Origin: Okeanomitos corallinicola TIOX110
GTDB taxonomy: Bacteria > Cyanobacteriota > Cyanobacteriia > Cyanobacteriales > Nostocaceae
Length of the DNA: 64,000 bases
Direction: 5' to 3'
Assembly: GCF_038050375.1 (NCBI RefSeq)
Contig: NZ_CP150886.1
Span: forward strand, 4,691,318 to 4,755,317
Both the position numbers and the translations under genes were made by a program. The first letter of the stretch is position 1. Every line of letters starts with the position of its first letter. Of this stretch, positions 26,673 to 35,365 are shown piece after piece. The notes beneath the pieces are model-generated. The model was not told where the DNA came from. It saw only the letters and a program-made list of their open reading frames with translations, and searched no databases.

Positions 26673-27911
26673 ATGCAAGTAGTCGAGCGGCATATCATTC
26701 AAAGAAATCATCCCCATTATCAGGAGATTGATAAATTGTGTTTTGCTGCCAAAAACCTCTACAATTATGCTAACTTTCACATTCGCCAAAGTTTCATCTT
26801 TGCTCAAAAATACCTCGATTACAATTGTTTAGCAAAACAATTAAAAGCGACAGAACCATACCAGTCCTTACCAGCGAAAGTTGCCCAACAAGTATTATTA
26901 GGACTACATCGCAACTGGTTAAGTTTTTTTGCAGCAATTAAAGCTTATGCCTCAGATAAATCTAAATTTTTAGGCAGACCCAAATTACCCAAATATAAAC
27001 ACAAAGAAAAAGGTAGACATTTATTAGTTTACACAGCCCAAGCAGTGAGTAAACCCAAAATGAAATCTGGGTTGATTCATCTGTCACAAACACAGATTCG
27101 CATTCCTACAAAAGTAGACTATGTGCATCTCAATCAAGTAAGAATTGTTCCCAAGATTGACCATTATGTAGTGGAAGTTGTCTATGAAAAAGAGGAAACA
27201 GATTATGGTTTAGACAGTAATGCTATAGCAGCGATTGATTTAGGAATAGATAATCTAGCAACCTTAACATCAAACCAGCCGGGATTTATACCAGTTCTGG
27301 TTTCCGGGCGGATTATCAAATCAATTAATCGTTATTATAATCAAAGAAAAGCCAATTTACAATCTTTACTACCAAATCATCAAAAGACATCTAAACGACT
27401 ACAAAGTTTAACGAAAAAACGGAATTTTCAAGTTGATGATTATCTGCATAAAGCCAGTCGCTTAATTATTAACCATTTAGTAAAGTGTGGGATTGGGACT
27501 TTAGTAATAGGTCAAAATTCCTTGTGGAAACAGAATGGGAATTTGGGCAGCAGAAATAATCAAAACTTTGTTTGTATTCCCCATACTCGATTTGTACAGC
27601 AGTTGAGTTATAAAGCGAAATTAGTGGGGATAAATGTATTGGTTTCTGAGGAGTCTTACACTTCTGTAGCTTCTTTTTTAGACCAAGATGTGATTCCTAC
27701 TTATGGCAAAGTTGACTCGAAAGAAGTTAAATTTAGTGGTCGCAGAATCAAAACTAAACTTTATAGAGCAGGTAATGGTTTATTGATTCATGCTGATGTC
27801 AATGGTAGTTTGAATATTTTACGAAAAGTAGTCCCGACAGCATTTAGTCTAGGGATAGAGGGCGTTGTAGTCCGCCCCGTCGGGGTTATTCCCGACAAAC
27901 GAAAGCCATGA
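26673..27911 (+). CDS. tnpB: TnpB-family RNA-guided nuclease, IS1341-type solo element
   Basis: A 412-residue OrfB/TnpB protein of the IS200/IS605 superfamily. These proteins are RNA-guided DNA endonucleases that help the element persist. The RuvC-I Asp is D189 (AIDLGIDN) and the RuvC-III Asp is D375 (LIHADVNGS). The usual RuvC-II Glu position reads LVIGQNSLWK with no Glu. An alternative Glu is available in SEESYTS (326-327), matching the rearranged-site TnpB class. The usual CxxC zinc ribbon is absent (SVASFLD instead). No tnpA is adjacent, so movement would need one in trans. It lies just upstream of folK. Confidence 0.85.
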   Translation: MQVVERHIIQRNHPHYQEIDKLCFAAKNLYNYANFHIRQSFIFAQKYLDYNCLAKQLKATEPYQSLPAKVAQQVLLGLHRNWLSFFAAIKAYASDKSKFLGRPKLPKYKHKEKGRHLLVYTAQAVSKPKMKSGLIHLSQTQIRIPTKVDYVHLNQVRIVPKIDHYVVEVVYEKEETDYGLDSNAIAAIDLGIDNLATLTSNQPGFIPVLVSGRIIKSINRYYNQRKANLQSLLPNHQKTSKRLQSLTKKRNFQVDDYLHKASRLIINHLVKCGIGTLVIGQNSLWKQNGNLGSRNNQNFVCIPHTRFVQQLSYKAKLVGINVLVSEESYTSVASFLDQDVIPTYGKVDSKEVKFSGRRIKTKLYRAGNGLLIHADVNGSLNILRKVVPTAFSLGIEGVVVRPVGVIPDKRKP

Positions 27912-27935
27912 GATATTTGTCTATGTTTTTTGGAA
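27800..27935 (+). ncRNA. Putative omega (guide) RNA at the TnpB 3' end
   Basis: TnpB elements produce a guide RNA from the 3' end of tnpB and the right end. Here the last codons and adjacent bases contain a G+C-rich hairpin, GTCGGG-GTTATT-CCCGAC (27879-27896), next to an overlapping CCCCG/CGGGG pairing. They are followed by CGAAAGCCATGAGAT. The placement fits an RNA scaffold. The exact ends and guide are unknown. Confidence 0.35.
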
Positions 27936-27941
27936 CTATAA

Positions 27942-28436
27942 ATGACTCAGGAAGTAGTCAGAACTGCGATCGCTCTTGGTAGTAATATGGGTGACACCCA
28001 ATCTACTTTGGAAACTGCATTGACGGTTTTAGCCCAAACCCCAGGGATAGTTATAGCAACCAAATCTAGTTGGTATAAAACCAAAGCCATTGGACCACCA
28101 CAACCAGATTATTTAAATGGCTGTGCCATATTACAAGTGACAATGACACCCCAACAGTTGTTAACAACTTTATTAGCAATTGAACAACAATTTGGACGGG
28201 TCAGAACAGAGTATTGGGGGCCGAGAACTCTAGATTTAGATTTGTTGTTATACAATGACTTGATCTTAGATGAGCCAAATCTTCAAATACCCCATCCCCG
28301 GATGTATGAGCGAGCTTTTGTTTTAGTCCCATTGGCTGAAATTGCCCCCAACTGGAGAGAGCCAGTACATGGAAGATTAATTCAGAATTTATTGCAAGAG
28401 TTAGACACTTCTGATGTACACTTAATGGAAGGATAA
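27942..28436 (+). CDS. folK: 2-amino-4-hydroxy-6-hydroxymethyldihydropteridine diphosphokinase
   Basis: Folate biosynthesis enzyme that transfers pyrophosphate from ATP to the hydroxymethyl pterin. The 164 residues include IALGSNMGD at the start, the pterin/ATP-binding stretch RVRTEYWGPRTLDLDLL (about residues 86-102) and IPHPRMYERAFVLVPL, all diagnostic. The gene begins only 30 bases after tnpB, so its native promoter may have been displaced. It may now be read from the element or from within it. A NUDIX hydrolase gene follows 102 bases downstream. Confidence 0.95.
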   Translation: MTQEVVRTAIALGSNMGDTQSTLETALTVLAQTPGIVIATKSSWYKTKAIGPPQPDYLNGCAILQVTMTPQQLLTTLLAIEQQFGRVRTEYWGPRTLDLDLLLYNDLILDEPNLQIPHPRMYERAFVLVPLAEIAPNWREPVHGRLIQNLLQELDTSDVHLMEG

Positions 28437-28538
28437 TTAATCTAGTATATTTAGCATCCTTTCCAGGGAAAAACCCTGATGTGACAACTCAGGAATCGTA
28501 TACATTCTGTGTATTTTTGCAGACAATAAATTTTTACT

Positions 28539-29087
28539 ATGCCACTAGGTAGAGAATTACCACAACTACTCAAGCAACGTTTGTTTCATAAAGGGCGCAA
28601 GTTTGACTTTGAAGTTAATCGTTTGCGTTTACCCAACAAATCAGAAGGGGAATGGGAGTGTATTCGTCATCCAGGTGGCGCTCTAGCTCTTCCTGTGACA
28701 GCAGATGGCAAGTTAATACTTGTACGTCAGTATCGCTTTGCAGTTCAAGGCAGGTTATTAGAATTTCCCGCAGGTACTGTCGAACCAAGTGAAGAACCTC
28801 TAGAGACGGTAAAAAGGGAAATTGAAGAAGAAACAGGATACCGCGCCCACAAGTGGGATAAGTTAGGAGAATTTTTCCTAGCACCTGGTTATTCCGATGA
28901 AATTATCTATGCTTTTTTGGCTAGAGATTTGGAAAAACTAGAAACACCACCCCCACAAGAAGAAGATGAAGATATTGAAACAGTCTTGTTGAGTCCTGAA
29001 GAATTAGATAAAGCTATTCATGAAGGACAACCTATAGACGCTAAAACTATCACCAGCTTTTTCCTAGCGCGTTCTTTTTTGATGTAA
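28539..29087 (+). CDS. NUDIX hydrolase, ADP-ribose pyrophosphatase type
   Basis: A 182-residue NUDIX hydrolase, probably cleaving ADP-ribose or related nucleoside diphosphate derivatives in the cytoplasm. The NUDIX box is complete: AGTVEPSEEP then REIEEETGY (about residues 76-102). An upstream strand-rich part carries VRQYRFAVQGRLLEFPAG, characteristic of the ADP-ribose pyrophosphatase branch. A folK-nudix neighbourhood is consistent with a dihydroneopterin triphosphate role as an alternative, but the sequence looks more like the ADP-ribose group. Confidence 0.85.
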   Translation: MPLGRELPQLLKQRLFHKGRKFDFEVNRLRLPNKSEGEWECIRHPGGALALPVTADGKLILVRQYRFAVQGRLLEFPAGTVEPSEEPLETVKREIEEETGYRAHKWDKLGEFFLAPGYSDEIIYAFLARDLEKLETPPPQEEDEDIETVLLSPEELDKAIHEGQPIDAKTITSFFLARSFLM

Positions 29088-29101
29088 TTTTTGTAGATTA
29101 C

Positions 29102-29185
29102 CATACAGCAGACTAATAAGCACTCCATAGTAACAGGATTCGTGATTGAAGTTTGTTACTTAATTAATATACAATCTGCTGTATG
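29102..29185. repeat. Small inverted-repeat element
   Basis: Exact 11-base inverted repeats CATACAGCAGA (29102-29112) and TCTGCTGTATG (29175-29185) enclose 62 bases of A+T-rich sequence within the 314-base non-coding gap 29088-29401. It could be a miniature inverted-repeat element or a long-loop hairpin. The remainder of the gap holds a GTGACAG heptad pair near 29280 and nothing else recognised. Confidence 0.5.
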
Positions 29186-29401
29186 TATCTATGGTGGGTA
29201 GTAGCAGTAAAAGAATGGTTTGCGTTACGCTATCAGACAAGATAAGTAGTCGTGCAAAATAAATTTCATATTTAAGAAAGGTGACAGGTGACAGACAAGA
29301 GATACAGAGATTTCTATTGTTTTCCCAAATGTGCAATTAATTTTGCCCAGGTACTTAAATATACATTTTGTTTAAAAATAGAAATTCCTAGACTTAATTA
29401 C

Positions 29402-29863
29402 TTAATATGCCCCAATTAAGCCATACCCTAAACTGCACAAAACTAAGGCAGTAATAATTACATAGACAAATTCCCGTGTCCATAGAAAAGTTAGAAAAGA
29501 GATAATTACCCTGAGAACTGGGATAGCAACTAATATTAATAATCCTAATTGAATAATTCCTGTACTACTACCTGACAAAACTGTATTGATTATACTTATA
29601 GGCGATCGCAACTCAGCTGATGTACCTTGAAAAATCTGATATTGAGCAGTTTCACTACCATGCTCAATTAAATATAATATCCCCCCCCACAACACTACCA
29701 CATTGGCGATTAAAACCCCATATTGGAGAAAATTACTTAATATAAATGCTAACTGTTGCTCAGTTTGTGTTTTTACAAATTTATGATTACTATCTATTTC
29801 AGAGTTATTTTTGAGAATTTCTAAATGATTTGGCTGAGGTTCTCTTGAATTATTTTTATACAT
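29402..29863 (-). CDS. DUF1634 family membrane protein
   Basis: A 153-residue protein with three hydrophobic helices (about 52-72, 103-128 and 131-153) after a polar N-terminus. Its start lies 8 bases past the end of the TauE/SafE gene on the same strand. DUF1634 proteins recur directly downstream of TauE-type permeases, so the two probably form one transport unit. No catalytic residues are seen and the role is inferred from this constant association. Confidence 0.75.
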   Translation of the reverse strand: MYKNNSREPQPNHLEILKNNSEIDSNHKFVKTQTEQQLAFILSNFLQYGVLIANVVVLWGGILYLIEHGSETAQYQIFQGTSAELRSPISIINTVLSGSSTGIIQLGLLILVAIPVLRVIISFLTFLWTREFVYVIITALVLCSLGYGLIGAY

Positions 29864-29871
29864 AATTACCT

Positions 29872-30696
29872 CTATAAACTGTTGTAGATCATCTTGAATG
29901 CCATGATCAGCAATACCACACTAAAGATATTTCTTAAAATGTTTGTTTTAGCACCGATTAAAATTCTGGCCCCAACAAAAGCACCAGGTAATACCCCTAA
30001 AACCACTGGCATTGATACTCCTGGATCAATATAACCTCTAGTTAAATATACTCCAGCAGATGCCGCCGCTGTCACTGCAATCATAAAATTGCTAGTAGTG
30101 GTGGAAACTTTAAAAGGTAAACCCATAATTTGATCCATTGCCAAAACTTTAAATGCACCTGAACCAATTCCTAATAAACCAGAAATGACACCAGCTATTA
30201 ACATAATTATAAACCCAGCAGGTAAAGAATGTGCTTGGTAAGAGATTAAACGATCAGCGGTTGGATAAGTTCCATAGAGTTGAAAATATGTTGATAAAGG
30301 TTCTTGTGTTTCAGTTTCTGATATTTCGGCTTGAGGACGCTGGGATAAATAAGCAGAGTAAATTAGTACAAATGCGAGAACAAATCCTAGTATTTTAACT
30401 GAAACAAAAGTGGCCACCATCGCGCCAATAATAGCGCCTATTGTTGTCGCTACTTCCAAAAACATTCCCAAACGCAAATTTGTGAACCCTTTTTTAATAT
30501 AGATAGATGCTGAACCTAGAGAGGTAGCAATTACAGATACTAAGGAAGCACCCACAGCATAACGAATATCAACCCCAAATACAGAAGTTAATAAAGGTAC
30601 TATGACTACTCCCCCTCCCAAGCCAGTTAATGATCCTAGTAATCCGGCACTAAATGAGCCTAGCCATACTAATATGGAAAAAACTAATATACTCAA
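29872..30696 (-). CDS. TauE/SafE family permease (sulfite/sulfonate exporter type)
   Basis: Inner-membrane permease of the TauE/SafE (TSUP) family, with about eight helices in two homologous halves. Each half opens with a Gly-rich motif: GLLGSLTGLGGGVVIVPLL near residue 20 and GVISGLLGIGSGAFKVLAM near 168. Family members move sulfite, sulfoacetate or other small anions. The start is a TTG at 30696, with no suitable ATG nearby and an AAGGGA stretch upstream. It is coupled to a DUF1634 gene 8 bases downstream. The substrate cannot be read from the sequence. Confidence 0.85.
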   Translation of the reverse strand: MSILVFSILVWLGSFSAGLLGSLTGLGGGVVIVPLLTSVFGVDIRYAVGASLVSVIATSLGSASIYIKKGFTNLRLGMFLEVATTIGAIIGAMVATFVSVKILGFVLAFVLIYSAYLSQRPQAEISETETQEPLSTYFQLYGTYPTADRLISYQAHSLPAGFIIMLIAGVISGLLGIGSGAFKVLAMDQIMGLPFKVSTTTSNFMIAVTAAASAGVYLTRGYIDPGVSMPVVLGVLPGAFVGARILIGAKTNILRNIFSVVLLIMAFKMIYNSL

Positions 30697-30923
30697 AGCC
30701 TAATTCCCTTGATGAGATTGATTTTCCTTAATATCTGAGAATTTTTCAGATCAAGATGATTAGCTCATCATAAAGTATAATTACTGCTAATTACTGGGAA
30801 CAAGGATTTGATACTAAATATAAAAATAAATAAACGAGTTATACAAAATTCATCATCAATCCTAAAGAAACAAAGGTTGTGATTTGTATTGATTTGGAAA
30901 TGATGTAAGTTAGATTTACTGAA

Positions 30924-31703
30924 TTAACGAAAACGAGTATAAGCATAATCACGATGACCATGCTCAAAACTATGAGATATTAGTTTTTTGGTGGCTGAAA
31001 ATTCTGATAGTTGCCCAATTTGATGTTCATTATAGTTAAATACAGCAGTAAAATCTGAGAGTTGAGATACTTGTTGAATGTTGTGAGAGACAAATATAAT
31101 TGTGAGTTCCGAACGCAAACATTCTATTAGTTCTTCGATTTTTGAAGTTGCTAGAGGATCAAGTCCTGCACATAATTCATCTATCAATAAAATTTGTGGT
31201 TTGACTGCTAAAGCACGAGCGATACACAATCTTATTTGTTGTCCATAGGATAATTCTAGGGCAGATTTGTGCAGTTTATTTTTGACTTCTTCCCAAATAT
31301 TGGCAGACTTTAGTGCTAACTGGATAATTTTATCTAATTCTGTTTTGGGATTCCATCCAATTAGTTTTACTCCATAGGCAACGTTATCATAAATGCTCAG
31401 GGGAAATAGATTTGGTTTGGCATAAACTGTACTAATTTGCCTACGTAAGCGATTTAAATTAACTCGACGACCATAAATATTTTGACCAAAAAATTCTATT
31501 GTTCCTTCTGTTTTTACTTTTCCTTCTAATTCTGTTATGCGATTGAGCGATTTTAAAAATGTAGACTTTCCACAACCACTAGGCCCAATAATGGCTGTGA
31601 TCTGATTTTGAGGAATATCTATGGATACATCTTCAATAATTTTATGATTTTCATAGTAAAGGCTGAAGTTTTTAACTTGGATGGCAGAAATTATTTTACT
31701 CAT
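30924..31703 (-). CDS. Orphan PstB-like ABC ATPase with altered motifs
   Basis: A 259-residue protein clearly related to PstB along its length, yet with no permease or binding-protein gene beside it. Walker [10 protein letters not shown] (40-48), the Walker B pair DE (175-176) and the switch His (FVSHNIQQ) are intact. The Q-loop Gln is replaced (VYAKPNLFP where PstB has VFQRPNPFP), and the ABC signature is LSYGQQIRL where PstB has LSGGQQQRL. These changes would be expected to weaken coupling to a permease or catalysis. It may be a regulator, a partner for another Pst channel, or a decaying copy. The intact frame argues for selection. Confidence 0.8.
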   Translation of the reverse strand: MSKIISAIQVKNFSLYYENHKIIEDVSIDIPQNQITAIIGPSGCGKSTFLKSLNRITELEGKVKTEGTIEFFGQNIYGRRVNLNRLRRQISTVYAKPNLFPLSIYDNVAYGVKLIGWNPKTELDKIIQLALKSANIWEEVKNKLHKSALELSYGQQIRLCIARALAVKPQILLIDELCAGLDPLATSKIEELIECLRSELTIIFVSHNIQQVSQLSDFTAVFNYNEHQIGQLSEFSATKKLISHSFEHGHRDYAYTRFR

Positions 31704-32026
31704 GCTGACAAAATAGATTTAACAACTATTGACTGGGAAAATAGTGAAAATTTTTATGGTATGAATGGAGGAGGTAATTAAGGATATAAGGAAACAGCTT
31801 ATAACTGTTTATTATATGTTTGTGTAAATGTTTACTAGGAAATTTTAATTAACAGTTTTTACTATACTACTGTGTATAGTGACATAAATGACAAATTAAA
31901 AAATTAATTAAATAAAGAATTGATGAAGATACAGCAACTTTCAGATATCAGCGGTCAATAGACGGATAATTTTTAGTTGGTGTACGTCCAATAATTTGTT
32001 CATGTTCAAAGATAGGTAATTTATAT
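31704..32026. other. Intergenic region, divergent promoters
   Basis: A 323-base A+T-rich gap between the orphan PstB-like gene and the TPR gene. It contains a TACTACTGTGTATAGT near-palindrome at about 31865-31880. No ORF or RNA gene is seen. I looked for a PHO box and found only weak octamer resemblance near 31775-31795, which I do not accept. Confidence 0.4.
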
Positions 32027-33250
32027 ATGGTCAGATCCATAAGTCTTCTCGTTCATACTATCATGATTTGGTCTTTGCTCAGTTTTGTGACATTGGCAGA
32101 AAGTAAAAACCCAGAAGAAATGGATAGGTTTCCACCTAGTCCTTTAGAGATGACGATAGATGATCCTTTGGTGAGAAGTTCGGTGAAACAACAACCGTTA
32201 ACTACTGGAGAATTAGCCAAATTAGAGACTGATCTAGATAATTTGCACCAGGAAGGGATGAGGATATTTCAAGGGGGAGATAAGCAAACTGCGCTGGATA
32301 TTTGGAATAGAGAACTAAGACTGAGGCGTTTTTTAGGTTTGTTATCTGAAATACAAGCTTTGTCACGGGTGGGTGCAATTACTTGGCAGGAAAATGAAGG
32401 TCAGCAGATAATGTATATTACTCAGCGATTGCAGGTAATTGAAAAACAGATAGGGAGTGAGAAAAATACAGATTTAAAGTTGTGGCGATCGCTTGCGGAA
32501 GCTTATGAAAATATTCGTGTTCCTAAATTAGCTGTTACAACTTATGAACAGGTTTTAAGTTTGTTAAAAAACCAAGGAAATGTTAACGCTGAAATAGATG
32601 TTTTAAATAAGATTGGGGAGTTAAATTTAAGCTGGTTTGATTATACCCAAGCTGCCAAAACTTACCAAGATTTGTTAAATATTGCAGTTAGTCGCGGTGA
32701 TAAAATTCAGGAAGTTGAGTATTTGCAACAACTTGTTTATATTTATGAACGAGGAAAACAGCACGAAGAAGCAATTAAGGTATTGAGTAGGTTGGCTGCT
32801 ATTTATACGAGAGATAATAATCTGACTGCTATACCAAGATTAAAAATTGCGATCGCCGAAAATTATCAATACATAGCCCAAAAAAATCCTGAATTTTCAC
32901 AGGAAGCATTTAACAAATATCAAGAAGCTTACGTGACTGCTTGGAATGCAAAAAACTATTTAATTGCTAGTGAATCTTTGCAAAAATTAATTAAGCTTTA
33001 TCGTGAGCAAAATCAAATTGATGAAGCTTTACAAGCTGGTCAAATTTTATTAGAAACACAAACCCTAGCTACTAATTTCTATGGTTTGATGGAGACTTAT
33101 GATCAAATTGGAGAATTATATTTAAAAAAGAAAGAAGATAAAAAAGCATTGACAGCTTTTCAAAAGGGATTAGAAATAGCTCAACAAATTAAATATCAAG
33201 AAGAGTATTTCACTCAAAAAATTGAAACATTATCTCAAGGTGGTTTTTAA
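32027..33250 (+). CDS. Secreted TPR-repeat protein
   Basis: A 407-residue protein starting with a hydrophobic signal-like segment (MVRSISLLVHTIMIWSLLSF, probable cleavage after about residue 25). It then has repeated helical hairpins of tetratricopeptide type from about residue 70 to the end, for example KLAVTTYEQVLSLLKNQG and KALTAFQKGLEIAQQIKYQE. TPR arrays bind other proteins; the signal peptide suggests a periplasmic scaffold. No other domain is recognised. It converges with the ankyrin gene across a shared hairpin. Confidence 0.75.
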   Translation: MVRSISLLVHTIMIWSLLSFVTLAESKNPEEMDRFPPSPLEMTIDDPLVRSSVKQQPLTTGELAKLETDLDNLHQEGMRIFQGGDKQTALDIWNRELRLRRFLGLLSEIQALSRVGAITWQENEGQQIMYITQRLQVIEKQIGSEKNTDLKLWRSLAEAYENIRVPKLAVTTYEQVLSLLKNQGNVNAEIDVLNKIGELNLSWFDYTQAAKTYQDLLNIAVSRGDKIQEVEYLQQLVYIYERGKQHEEAIKVLSRLAAIYTRDNNLTAIPRLKIAIAENYQYIAQKNPEFSQEAFNKYQEAYVTAWNAKNYLIASESLQKLIKLYREQNQIDEALQAGQILLETQTLATNFYGLMETYDQIGELYLKKKEDKKALTAFQKGLEIAQQIKYQEEYFTQKIETLSQGGF

Positions 33251-33257
33251 ATATTTA

Positions 33258-33278
33258 GGGTTTAGCATTGCTAAACCC
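33258..33278. terminator. Bidirectional hairpin between convergent genes
   Basis: The exact arms GGGTTTAGC (33258-33266) and GCTAAACCC (33270-33278) have a 3-base loop. They lie between the stops of the TPR gene (33250) and the ankyrin gene (33286), so they can terminate both. The sequence is closely related to the hairpin at 16336-16360, suggesting a dispersed palindrome. Confidence 0.7.
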
Positions 33279-33285
33279 CTACTAA

Positions 33286-33765
33286 TTATTTTCCTAATTT
33301 ATTTGCAATTAATGTGACAATTTCTTGGTAATTTTTGGATTTGGCAAAATCTAAAGGGGTTTTACCATCTTGGGAAAGGATACTTAAATCAGCATTTGCT
33401 TGTAAAAGTAATTTGACAATATCAATGTTATTTTGCCAAATTGCATCATGTAAAGCTGTATAACCGTTGTAGGGGCCTTGTTTATTGATATCAATGTTAT
33501 ATTCTATCAATAATTTAGCGGCTTCTGTTCTTCCTGCATAGGCAGCAGCGTGTAAAGCGGTGGCTTTCATACCGGGATCAACAGCGGTTACATCAGCACC
33601 GGCTTCCAGGAGTAATTTGACAATTTGGTGATATCCTTTGTAAGCAGCAATGACTAAAGGTGCATCTTGGTTACTATCTAATTCATTCACATTTGCACCT
33701 GCTTGAATTAGTTTTTGGACTTGAGAAATATCATTTTTGCTGATGGCTTTCATTAAGGCTGTCAT
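33286..33765 (-). CDS. Ankyrin-repeat protein
   Basis: A 159-residue protein made almost entirely of ankyrin repeats (about four to five). Typical segments are NDISQVQKLIQAGANVNELD, GYHQIVKLLLEAGADVTAVD, GRTEAAKLLIEYNIDINKQG and NNIDIVKLLLQANADLS. It has no signal peptide, so a cytoplasmic protein-binding scaffold is likely. The partner is unknown. Confidence 0.88.
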   Translation of the reverse strand: MTALMKAISKNDISQVQKLIQAGANVNELDSNQDAPLVIAAYKGYHQIVKLLLEAGADVTAVDPGMKATALHAAAYAGRTEAAKLLIEYNIDINKQGPYNGYTALHDAIWQNNIDIVKLLLQANADLSILSQDGKTPLDFAKSKNYQEIVTLIANKLGK

Positions 33766-33891
33766 ATTAAATTTTAGATTTTAGGTAGATGAATTATATA
33801 CATAATAAAGCAAAATAAAGCAAAATAAATATTGGTGCAATCAGGTATTAATCCCCCTGGTTTTACTGTTTGGGGGATCTAATATTTATCT

Positions 33892-34812
33892 CTATTTCTC
33901 CTGTTTATAACTATCAACAGCCGCACGCAAATTACCCTGATGGGCAGCTAAAAGTTTTTCTCCAGCAGTTTTATCTAAATCAGTCCAGTGCATTAATAAA
34001 GCGAGTTTCACCCATTTACCACTGCGTTCTAATAAAAAACCTGTGGCTTCCCGACTTAAACCAGTTAAATCTTGTAAAATTCTTAAAGCGCGATCGCGTA
34101 ATTTTTGATTTGTGACTGCAACATCCACCATTCTATTGCCGTAAACCTTACCCAATTTCACCATCACACTGGTAGAAAGGATATTTAAGGCCAGTTTAGT
34201 GACAGTCCCGGCTTTTAAACGAGTAGAACCGGCTAATATTTCCGGGCCTGTTAACAACCGAATATCTATATCTGCGTCAACCTTAACTTGTTCAGCTGGA
34301 ACACAGGCGATAAAAACAGTTAAAGCTCCCCGTTGACGAGCGGCTTTTAATGCACCATGAACATAGGGAGTAGTTCCCCCAGCGGTGATCCCAACCACTA
34401 CATCTAGTTGATTGATTTTATGTTGGGCGATCGCACTTTCCCCATCTGCTGGTAAATCTTCCAAACCTTCAGAACTACGTAGCAGCGCCCCTGCACCACC
34501 AGCAATAATCCCCTGTACCAACTCTGGGGGAGTGCAGAAAGTGGGAGGACATTCAGCCGCATCTAACACTCCTAAACGTCCACTTGTTCCTGCACCGATA
34601 TAAAATAAACGTCCACCTTGGTGTAAACGTTCTGCTGTGCGGTCAATAGCCTCTGCTAACTCAACCTTAGCCCCAGCTACCGCAGCTACAGCTTTTTGGT
34701 CTTCAGTATTAAATAATTCTACTAATTCTAAAGCATTAAGTTGGTCTAAATTGAGACTATTAGGATTTACCTGTTCTGTGAGAAGATGCCCACGGGATTC
34801 TAAATTTGTCAT
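33892..34812 (-). CDS. murQ: N-acetylmuramic acid 6-phosphate etherase
   Basis: Cell-wall recycling enzyme that cleaves the lactyl ether of MurNAc-6-phosphate to give GlcNAc-6-phosphate and lactate. The 306 residues contain the SIS-domain motifs GAGTSGRLGVLDAAECPPTF (about 73-92) and GPEILAGSTRLKAGTVTKLA (about 196-215), diagnostic of MurQ. No anmK or transporter is adjacent. It fits the two class A PBPs in the window only as part of general peptidoglycan metabolism. Flanking DNA on the upstream side is STRR-rich. Confidence 0.95.
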   Translation of the reverse strand: MTNLESRGHLLTEQVNPNSLNLDQLNALELVELFNTEDQKAVAAVAGAKVELAEAIDRTAERLHQGGRLFYIGAGTSGRLGVLDAAECPPTFCTPPELVQGIIAGGAGALLRSSEGLEDLPADGESAIAQHKINQLDVVVGITAGGTTPYVHGALKAARQRGALTVFIACVPAEQVKVDADIDIRLLTGPEILAGSTRLKAGTVTKLALNILSTSVMVKLGKVYGNRMVDVAVTNQKLRDRALRILQDLTGLSREATGFLLERSGKWVKLALLMHWTDLDKTAGEKLLAAHQGNLRAAVDSYKQEK

Positions 34813-34963
34813 ATTTTGTGTGTCAATTTTTAGTAGTCAGTTATCAGTCGTCAGTTATAGCAGGTGACAGGGAACAGGTGACAGGTGACAGTGTTGACCG
34901 CCTTGTCTATTGCTATATTAGTTATTCAACACTAATGACTAATAACTAATAACTAATAACTAA
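34813..34963. repeat. Dense STRR region
   Basis: This 151-base gap between murQ and the DUF3110 gene is almost wholly heptad repeats: GTCAGTTATC types at about 34833-34860, GGTGACA types at 34862-34892 and ACTAATA types at 34930-34962. No gene lies within it. Confidence 0.8.
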
Positions 34964-35365
34964 CTACAATAACCCTTCTAGTCGCCGACGGATGCTATCT
35001 AGTTCAGGATTAGACATTTCTGTTTCTTCTGACTCAGAACTGTCGGGATTATTCTGATCTTGGGTTTTATCCAGTTGCCAATCTGTTTCGTCTACGTTTA
35101 ATTCTGGAGGAGTAACTACAGCGTTACTATCTTTTGAGACAATTTCCCACTCAAACCCAGCCCCTTCGCAAAAATCCTTGATTTCTTGATCATCCATGTC
35201 TTCAACTGTCGGCGTAGGGAAATCTTGAGCTTCTAGCATTAAAGCAAACCGCGTGGCATCATCTTCTGACTCGAACATCATGATTTTGTTGACATTACCT
35301 ACCCGAATTGAGTGAATACCTTCATTATCAGTGCCAGCATTGAAAATTAGTACAAAAACACGCAT
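34964..35365 (-). CDS. DUF3110 family protein
   Basis: A 133-residue protein found in cyanobacteria and plastid-bearing lineages. The N-terminal 80 residues (MRVFVLIFNAGTDNEGIHS, then MMFESEDDATRFALMLEAQD) form the DUF3110 domain. An acidic, Ser/Glu-rich linker and a short helix, LDSIRRRLEGLL, end the protein. There is no signal peptide. The function is not established. Family assignment is from recalled motifs. Confidence 0.75.
   Translation of the reverse strand: MRVFVLIFNAGTDNEGIHSIRVGNVNKIMMFESEDDATRFALMLEAQDFPTPTVEDMDDQEIKDFCEGAGFEWEIVSKDSNAVVTPPELNVDETDWQLDKTQDQNNPDSSESEETEMSNPELDSIRRRLEGLL

Noticed and set aside
26622-26807. 61-codon minus-strand ORF overlapping the start of tnpB
   Set aside because: Antisense to a clear TnpB gene and without family similarity.
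31770-31800. Possible PHO box upstream of the orphan PstB-like gene
   Set aside because: Only one octamer resembles the consensus (about six of eight bases) and the second does not, so it is within chance expectation.
34813-34963. Heptad-rich region considered as a CRISPR array or origin iterons
   Set aside because: Heptads are too short and mixed in type, match known STRR families, and no dnaA or cas gene is nearby.
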